From positions 1-9,577 of the forward strand of contig WYEI01000233.1 in assembly GCA_009903905.1 (NCBI GenBank): DNA of 9,577 bases. Reading direction: 5' to 3'. The position numbers were made by a program, and so were the translations under genes. Below are positions 5,541 through 9,577 of the stretch, one piece after another (within the stretch, counting starts at the first letter, position 1; each line of letters starts with the position of its first letter). The DNA is from Pyrobaculum sp. Lineage in GTDB: Archaea > Thermoproteota > Thermoprotei > Thermoproteales > Thermoproteaceae. The notes under the pieces were generated by a model. It was not told the DNA's origin. It did not search any database and saw only the letters and a program-made list of their open reading frames with translations.

Positions 5541-6749
5541 ATGATAAAGTCAGAGGAGTATGGCTTAGTTTTAAAAGAGGAAAAACTAGAAGGCGGCCGC
5601 CGCGTTCTCGATCTTTTCTGGGGGCCGCAACACCCCACCTCGGGACACACCCGCCTGATAGTGGAGGTAGACGGCGACATAGTGGTCAACGTCACGCCGG
5701 ACCCAGGCTACGTCCACCGCACCATGGAGAAGCTAGGCGAAACCCGGCACTGGATACAGAACATACCACTCTTCGAGAGGCTCTCTCTGCCAGACGCCAT
5801 AAACGTCACCTGGGCCTACGCCGCGGCCATCGAACGCCTGGCCAAGATGGACGTGTCGCCGAGGGCCCAGTACCTCAGGGTGATAATGGCGGAGCTCAGC
5901 CGCATCTCCACGCACCTCTACGACCTAGGCCTACACGCCATAATGATAGGCTCATCCACAGGCTTCATGTGGGGCTTCGGCCTCAGAGAGCTGGTGGTGC
6001 AGCTCTGGGCCATGGTCTCCGGCTCGAGAACCACCCCGACCTGGGTCCTACCCGGCGGCGTCCGCACCGCGCCGCCAGACGCCTTCTACGAACAGACAAA
6101 AGGCTTCCTAGACTACCTAGAGAAGAAGATGGACGAGTTCGTCCGTCTCGTCGTGAAGAACCCAGTGGGCTACTACAGGCTTAAAGACGTGGGTTACCTG
6201 AGCAGGGAAGACGCGGCGAGGCTCATGGCCACGGGCCCCGGCGCCCGCGGCTCCGGCGTAGACTGGGACGCCCGCCGCGTCTATAAATACGGCGTCTACG
6301 ACGAGCTGGAGTGGGAGGTATGCGTGGAAGATGGCGGCGACTCCCTGGCAAGAACCATGGTTAGGATATGCGAGATAAGACAAAGCGCTAAGATCATCAG
6401 ACAAGCCCTCGACCGCGCGCCTAGAGACGGGCCCCTCGTGGGCGAGGCGGTGCTTCATAGAATGCCGCCGAAGCAGAAGGAGACCGCAAACCAGCTCATA
6501 AGACTGGGGGCCCTCTTCACCTCCAGGTTGCCAGAGGGCGAGGGCCTCGGCATCACGGAGGGCGGCCGCGGCCGCTACTTCTTCCACGTTTTCGGCGACG
6601 GCACGGAGAAGCCATACAGAGTCAGAATATCGACGCCGTCTTGGCAGAACCTACGCGCCATGATTAAGGCGTTCATAGGCGCCAGGCTTATGGACTTACC
6701 AGCCATATACGGCTCCTTCGGCTACTTCCCGCCGGAGCAAGACAGGTAA
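5541..6749 (+). CDS. nuoD: Complex I 49 kDa-type subunit NuoD
   Basis: A 402-residue peripheral-arm subunit that, with NuoB and NuoH, forms the quinone pocket of complex I. Family motifs in order: FWGPQHPTSGHTRL (26-39), PDPGYVHRTMEKLGE (53-67), IQNIPLFERL (72-81), then WAYAAAIERL, MAELSRISTHLYDLGLHA, a 'GG.R..P' segment (PGGVRTAPPD), TGPGARGSGVDWDARR, VYDELEWEV and GDSLARTMVRICEIRQSAKI. It lacks the RxCGxC and DPCxxC nickel ligands of group 4 hydrogenases, so it is a complex I rather than a hydrogenase subunit. Against Thermus Nqo4, the quinone-contacting His38 is lost or shifted (GPQHPTS-GHTR in place of GPQHPSTHGVLR), and Tyr87 is replaced by Leu83 (RLSLPD in place of RMDYLH). The C-terminus ends FGYFPPEQDR rather than the common DPVMGEVDR. 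It is the first gene of the operon; nuoA, nuoB and nuoC are not next to it. Confidence 0.95.
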   Translation: MIKSEEYGLVLKEEKLEGGRRVLDLFWGPQHPTSGHTRLIVEVDGDIVVNVTPDPGYVHRTMEKLGETRHWIQNIPLFERLSLPDAINVTWAYAAAIERLAKMDVSPRAQYLRVIMAELSRISTHLYDLGLHAIMIGSSTGFMWGFGLRELVVQLWAMVSGSRTTPTWVLPGGVRTAPPDAFYEQTKGFLDYLEKKMDEFVRLVVKNPVGYYRLKDVGYLSREDAARLMATGPGARGSGVDWDARRVYKYGVYDELEWEVCVEDGGDSLARTMVRICEIRQSAKIIRQALDRAPRDGPLVGEAVLHRMPPKQKETANQLIRLGALFTSRLPEGEGLGITEGGRGRYFFHVFGDGTEKPYRVRISTPSWQNLRAMIKAFIGARLMDLPAIYGSFGYFPPEQDR

Positions 6750-6751
6750 TA

Positions 6752-6761
6752 AATTAAAATA
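6752..6761 (+). promoter_or_regulatory. Possible internal promoter before nuoH
   Basis: AATTAAAATA lies three bases after the nuoD stop codon and is centred 23-24 bases before the ATG at 6780. The spacing matches the other leaderless starts in the window. It stands out as an AT-rich island in GC-rich coding DNA. Confidence 0.45.
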
Positions 6762-6779
6762 ACCGATTTGGTCATGTCC

Positions 6780-7799
6780 ATGGACCTCTGGAGTCTCCTC
6801 CTCTCGCCCCGTCTCTGGTTTTTCATACTCATGTTCGCCGCGTCGGGGGTGGTGTTGCTCACTGTGGTGTGGTTTGAGCGCAAGGCGGCTGCGAGGGTGC
6901 AGATGCGCGTGGGGCCGTACCACGTGTCGCCGCAGCTCGGCGGATACCTACAGCTACTGGCAGACGCCTTCAAGTTCATCATAAGCGAGCCCATCGTGCC
7001 GAGGGGCGCCCACAAGATCCTCTTCGTCTGGGGCCCCGCCGTATTCGTCACACTGGCCTTCGGCGCCTCCCTCCTCCTCCCCCTAACCCCCGAGCTTAGG
7101 CTGATAAAAGACCCCCACGGTCTCGTCTTCTCGCTCGTGGTGCTCCTCCTCGTGTCGATATCAATTGTTATAATCGGCTGGTCTGTAAACAACAAGTTTG
7201 CATACATCGGCGCCGCGCGGGAGGCGTTGCTCGTGGCCGCGTATGAACTGCCCCTGATACTCTCCTTCCTGGCCATGGCCATACTCTACGGCACGCTGAA
7301 CCCCTTGGAGATAGTCCAGAAGCAGACCCTCCTCGTCGGGGCGATCCTCAACCCCCTCGCCTTCCTCGTCTTTGTGGTAGCAACCGCCATGGCCACCGCG
7401 AGATTTCCCTTCGAAATCGCCGACTACGAGGGCGACGTGGCCACGGGGCCCTACAGCGACTACGGCGGCATATTCCTAGTGCTTTCCTTCGCCGGCGGCA
7501 CCTACTACGCCACCTTCTCCCACTCGTTCCTCGCCACCCTCCTCTTCCTCGGCGGCTGGGCGCTCCCCGGCTACGCCCCCGGCCCGTGGCCCCAGGACAT
7601 GATAGGGCACCTAACGCTGGCCGTATGGGTCTTCCTCAAAACCACAGTGCTTATGTTCTTCTTCGCCTTCCTACGCGCCGCCATGCCGGTTTTGCGCCTC
7701 GACCACGCGCTGGTTCTCGGCTGGCGCGGCCTGCTGACGCTAGGCCTCTTGGCGGTGCTGTGGTCGGCCGCGTTGCGCCTGGCCGGGGCGGTGCCATGA
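6780..7799 (+). CDS. nuoH: Complex I membrane subunit NuoH
   Basis: A 339-residue integral membrane protein with about eight hydrophobic helices that links the quinone chamber to the proton-pumping arm. Conserved cytoplasmic-loop motifs are present: FERKAAARVQMRVGP (32-46), LQLLADAFKFIISEPIVP (57-74), REALLVAAYELP (147-158) with the conserved Glu156, and ARFPFEIADYEGD (207-219), which matches the RxPFD-x-x-E-x-E region. The segment that is usually GYxTEYSG reads GPYSDYGG here, with Asp in place of Glu. The frame is open from a TTG at 6768, with ATG codons at 6774 and 6780. I prefer 6780 because an AT-rich box is centred 23-24 bases before it, but 6774 is also reasonable. The gap to nuoD is 30 bases. 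The stop codon overlaps the start of nuoI (ATGA at 7796-7799), so the two are probably translationally coupled. Confidence 0.95.
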   Translation: MDLWSLLLSPRLWFFILMFAASGVVLLTVVWFERKAAARVQMRVGPYHVSPQLGGYLQLLADAFKFIISEPIVPRGAHKILFVWGPAVFVTLAFGASLLLPLTPELRLIKDPHGLVFSLVVLLLVSISIVIIGWSVNNKFAYIGAAREALLVAAYELPLILSFLAMAILYGTLNPLEIVQKQTLLVGAILNPLAFLVFVVATAMATARFPFEIADYEGDVATGPYSDYGGIFLVLSFAGGTYYATFSHSFLATLLFLGGWALPGYAPGPWPQDMIGHLTLAVWVFLKTTVLMFFFAFLRAAMPVLRLDHALVLGWRGLLTLGLLAVLWSAALRLAGAVP

Positions 7800-8278
7800 G
7801 AGCCGAGAAGACAACGCTTAGTGGCGTGGTAAAGGCTACTATAGACGCGTTGGCGGTGGCGGCTAGAAACTTCGTGAAGCCTGAGAGGATAACCATCTAC
7901 TACCCCTACGAGAGGCTGGACTACGGCAAGATGCGCGGCTGGATCGGTCTGTGGACTGAGAAATGCACCTCCTGCATGATGTGCGCCAGGATATGCCCCA
8001 CAAACGCCATAAAGATGTATCCGGCGCCAAACGGGAAGCGTTACCCCGGCATAGACTACGGCCGTTGCATCATGTGCCACTTCTGCGTAGACGTCTGCCC
8101 CACAGACGCGCTCTACGGCACAGACATCAAAGAACTTACATGGTACGACTACAAGGAGATGATCTATACACCAGATATGGAGAGGGAGCCTCCCAAGATA
8201 CAGGGGCCCTACAAATCTGTGAAGGTCGCCATTAAATATGTCGGGGGGATCCCGAAAAAGGTAAGGCTACAGGCGTAA
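7796..8278 (+). CDS. nuoI: Complex I 2x[4Fe-4S] ferredoxin subunit NuoI
   Basis: A 160-residue peripheral subunit that carries two [4Fe-4S] clusters (N6a and N6b in bacterial enzymes) and passes electrons towards the NuoB/NuoD quinone site. The two ligand sets are CTSCMMCARICP (57-68) and CIMCHFCVDVCP (91-102). In the usual pattern, Cys57, 60, 63 and 101 hold one cluster and Cys67, 91, 94 and 97 the other. The N-terminal part (VVKATIDALAVAARNFVKPE) forms the amphipathic helix that normally lies on the membrane. The ATG start lies inside the nuoH stop (ATGA), so a longer upstream open frame is not used. With no NuoE, F or G nearby, the electron donor may be a ferredoxin or another carrier rather than NADH; that is inference. 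The length is normal for the family. Confidence 0.95.
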   Translation: MRAEKTTLSGVVKATIDALAVAARNFVKPERITIYYPYERLDYGKMRGWIGLWTEKCTSCMMCARICPTNAIKMYPAPNGKRYPGIDYGRCIMCHFCVDVCPTDALYGTDIKELTWYDYKEMIYTPDMEREPPKIQGPYKSVKVAIKYVGGIPKKVRLQA

Positions 8279-8280
8279 TA

Positions 8281-8290
8281 CTTTAAAAGC
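8281..8290 (+). promoter_or_regulatory. Possible internal promoter before nuoJ
   Basis: CTTTAAAAGC lies in the 30-base gap between nuoI and nuoJ, centred 23-24 bases before the nuoJ ATG at 8309. The spacing equals that of the nuoD promoter. A second AT-rich stretch (CTTTACCTACTTAAAC) follows directly. Confidence 0.5.
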
Positions 8291-8308
8291 TTTACCTACT
8301 TAAACATC

Positions 8309-8734
8309 ATGATAGACCTCCTACTCCTATCGGTAGCCCTGTTTTTCGGCATACTAACCGTATACTCCAGAGACAACGTCTACTCGGCGGTGAGCCTCGC
8401 CTCGGCCGCCGGCGCCGTCGGCGCGTACTACGCCTACTTGGCGCAGTTCGCCCCTGCGTTTCTTGTGTTCGTAATCTACATAGGCGCCGTGATGTTGCTG
8501 GTCGTAATTACGGCGGCGATGTACGGAGGCGTCCAGAGGTGGGGCGGCAGATACCTCCTCGCCACAACCCTGGTCTTCCTCGCCGCGGCGGCCCTGGGGG
8601 CGTTTCTGTGGGGGGCCCCGCCGGCCAAGCCAACGCCGGTGCAACTAGGCGACCTCCTGCCAGCTGTGATGTTGCTGATAGGCGTAGCCGCAGTCTCCCT
8701 AGTAGTAAGCATCGAGGTGGCGAGGAAGGCATGA
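8309..8734 (+). CDS. nuoJ: Complex I membrane subunit NuoJ
   Basis: A 141-residue, very hydrophobic protein with about five predicted helices (near residues 1-18, 27-46, 48-70, 82-101 and 117-137). The third helix carries the NuoJ hallmark FVIYIGAVMLLVVITAAMYG (54-73), including the YxGAVxxLxxF/I pattern found next to the pi-bulge helix that couples quinone chemistry to proton transfer. It is shorter than the E. coli subunit (about 184 residues); the loop before the last helix (APPAKPTPVQLGDLL) is brief. The start is an ATG behind an AT-rich box. The stop codon overlaps the nuoK start (ATGA at 8731-8734). Family identity is clear from motif and position. Confidence 0.92.
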   Translation: MIDLLLLSVALFFGILTVYSRDNVYSAVSLASAAGAVGAYYAYLAQFAPAFLVFVIYIGAVMLLVVITAAMYGGVQRWGGRYLLATTLVFLAAAALGAFLWGAPPAKPTPVQLGDLLPAVMLLIGVAAVSLVVSIEVARKA

Positions 8735-9024
8735 GCCCCGCGGTCGTCGTCGGGTTTATACTAATTCTCCTAGGTCTCTACAGCATAGCAACTACTAGAA
8801 ACCTCGTGAGGATCCTAATAGCCCTTGAGCTCGCAACTATGGGCGCCTTCGCGGCGCTGGCGCCGCTGGCGTCGGCCAACCCCGGCCTCTTCTTCTATGG
8901 AGTCCTCATCCTCGTGATGATAAGCGTATCAGAGGCCTCCATATTGGCCGCGTTGATATATCGCACCTACGCCCTCACAGAAAGCACAGACGTCTCGGCG
9001 GTCGCGGGGGGTAGGGAGCCATGA
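8731..9024 (+). CDS. nuoK: Complex I membrane subunit NuoK
   Basis: A 97-residue membrane protein with three helices, of normal length for the family and homologous to MrpC. The two membrane glutamates needed for proton transfer are present: Glu33 in LIALELATMGAF and Glu68 in ISVSEASILAALIYRTY, matching E. coli Glu36 and Glu72. Like other family members it opens with a short first helix (VVVGFILILLGLYSIATTRN). The ATG at 8731 overlaps the nuoJ stop, and its own stop overlaps the next start (ATGA at 9021-9024). The frame is open further upstream, but that part is only the nuoJ sequence read in another frame. Confidence 0.95.
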   Translation: MSPAVVVGFILILLGLYSIATTRNLVRILIALELATMGAFAALAPLASANPGLFFYGVLILVMISVSEASILAALIYRTYALTESTDVSAVAGGREP

Positions 9025-9577
9025 TAATTCTGTTCTCAATCCTCATACCGATGGCGCTGTCGCTTGCGGCCTACGCAGCGGCTAAGAGGTCGCCCTACCT
9101 CGCCGGCTACATCTCGGCCGTTGCGTTGCTTCCTCTCCTAGTGGTTTCGGCGTACCCGGTCTTCGGGGGCGTGGAGTTCAGGGAGGGCACCTTCCAGGGG
9201 TTCGACGTCACGGCTTTTAGGCTAACACCCTTCAACGGAGTATTCGCCTTCACCGTGGCGCTGGTGGGCATCTTCGTTGCGCTGTATAGCCCGCCGTATA
9301 TGGAACACAGAAGCCGCGAGCTAGGCCGCGACACGTCGATATTCTACCTCACTTACGGCTTCTTCCTCGGCGGGCTTGCCGGCGCCTTTGTGGCGGCAAA
9401 CCTCATAATGGTCTACGTCTTCATCGAAATAGCCCTAATAGCCTCGCTGTTTCAGGTACTCTACTACGGCTACGGCGACAGAGTCCGGATAACCATCATG
9501 TACCTAGTCTGGTCCCACGTAGGCGCACTGCTCGCCCTAGCCGGCTTCCTGCTCCTGTATCTAAAAGGCGTATACTA
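9021..9577 (+). CDS. Proton-pumping antiporter-like subunit of complex I (NuoL/M/N family), N-terminal part
   Basis: The first 185 codons are present; the gene runs off the right edge. The protein starts MIILFSILIPMALSLAAYAA and shows alternating hydrophobic helices, an extracytoplasmic loop (GVEFREGTFQGFDVTAFRLT, then PFNGVFAFTV) typical of the antiporter-like family, and LYSPPYMEHRSRELGRDTSI, matching the 'Y.....Y' loop before the fourth helix. VYVFIEIALIASLFQVLYYG carries the glutamate (FIE, about residue 142) that corresponds to the essential membrane Glu of NuoL and NuoM. The following MYLVWSHVGALLALAGFLLL matches the next helix. Each such subunit moves protons across the membrane. The missing C-terminal part prevents deciding between NuoL, NuoM and NuoN. 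Position directly after nuoK favours NuoL or NuoM. The start overlaps the nuoK stop codon by ATGA. Confidence 0.9.
   Translation, partial: MIILFSILIPMALSLAAYAAAKRSPYLAGYISAVALLPLLVVSAYPVFGGVEFREGTFQGFDVTAFRLTPFNGVFAFTVALVGIFVALYSPPYMEHRSRELGRDTSIFYLTYGFFLGGLAGAFVAANLIMVYVFIEIALIASLFQVLYYGYGDRVRITIMYLVWSHVGALLALAGFLLLYLKGVY

Noticed and set aside
5541..6749. NuoD as the large subunit of a membrane-bound [NiFe] hydrogenase
   Set aside because: Both nickel-binding cysteine pairs (N-terminal CxxC and C-terminal CxxC) are absent, so a hydrogenase role is not supported.
7586..7795. Long upstream extension of the nuoI frame
   Set aside because: It lies wholly inside nuoH in another frame, is rich in Arg and Pro, and nuoI homologues start near the ATG at 7796.
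8539..8730. Upstream extension of the nuoK frame
   Set aside because: It lies inside nuoJ in another frame. The resulting residues are unlike NuoK, and the ATGA overlap gives the natural start.
1..9577. CRISPR array, tRNA or rRNA genes, insertion sequence ends
   Set aside because: No regularly spaced direct repeats, cloverleaf-like GGTTCRA segments, rRNA-like stretches or transposase motifs were seen on either strand.

Overview
The window looks like a chromosomal segment from a hyperthermophilic crenarchaeon of the Thermoproteales, most likely Pyrobaculum or a close relative. The reasons are a PaRep2b-type repeat-family fragment, archaeal TATA-like boxes centred about 22-25 bases before start codons (leaderless transcription), GTG and possible TTG starts, almost no Shine-Dalgarno sites, and a complex I gene set of archaeal type. 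The genus is inferred from remembered protein families; no search was run.

Layout. Positions 1-175 (minus) hold the N-terminus of a probable M1-family aminopeptidase. Positions 241-831 (plus) hold a decayed PaRep2b fragment. Positions 913-1383 (minus) encode an Lrp/AsnC-type regulator. Divergent to it, 1602-2888 (plus) encodes a secreted or surface protein with a signal peptide, many N-glycosylation sequons, a PEGA-like domain and a C-terminal membrane anchor. Its 3' end overlaps by 53 bases the convergent short-chain dehydrogenase gene at 2836-3516 (minus). Positions 3517-4010 have no intact gene but contain a promoter-like box and the remains of a protein gene spread over three frames. GTP cyclohydrolase I (folE, 4011-4574, minus) and a membrane glycosyltransferase (4598-5494, minus) follow in tandem.

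From 5541 to the right edge runs a complex I operon on the plus strand: nuoD, nuoH, nuoI, nuoJ, nuoK and the start of a proton-pumping antiporter-like subunit (NuoL/M/N family). H-I, J-K and K-L are joined by 4-base ATGA overlaps. D-H and I-J are separated by short gaps, each with an AT-rich box at promoter distance from the next start. Each block may therefore have its own promoter. nuoA, nuoB and nuoC are not upstream of nuoD, and no NADH-module gene (nuoE, F, G) is visible.

Function. The nuo products form the quinone-reducing connecting subunits (D, I) and part of the membrane proton-pumping arm (H, J, K, L/M/N) of a complex I-like respiratory enzyme. NuoD has lost or shifted two residues that line the quinone site in bacterial complex I. 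The other genes are housekeeping or surface functions with no obvious link to respiration. I did not find convincing evidence of an undescribed multi-gene system. The points most worth checking are the two decayed genes, the NuoD quinone-site changes and the compact promoter arrangements.
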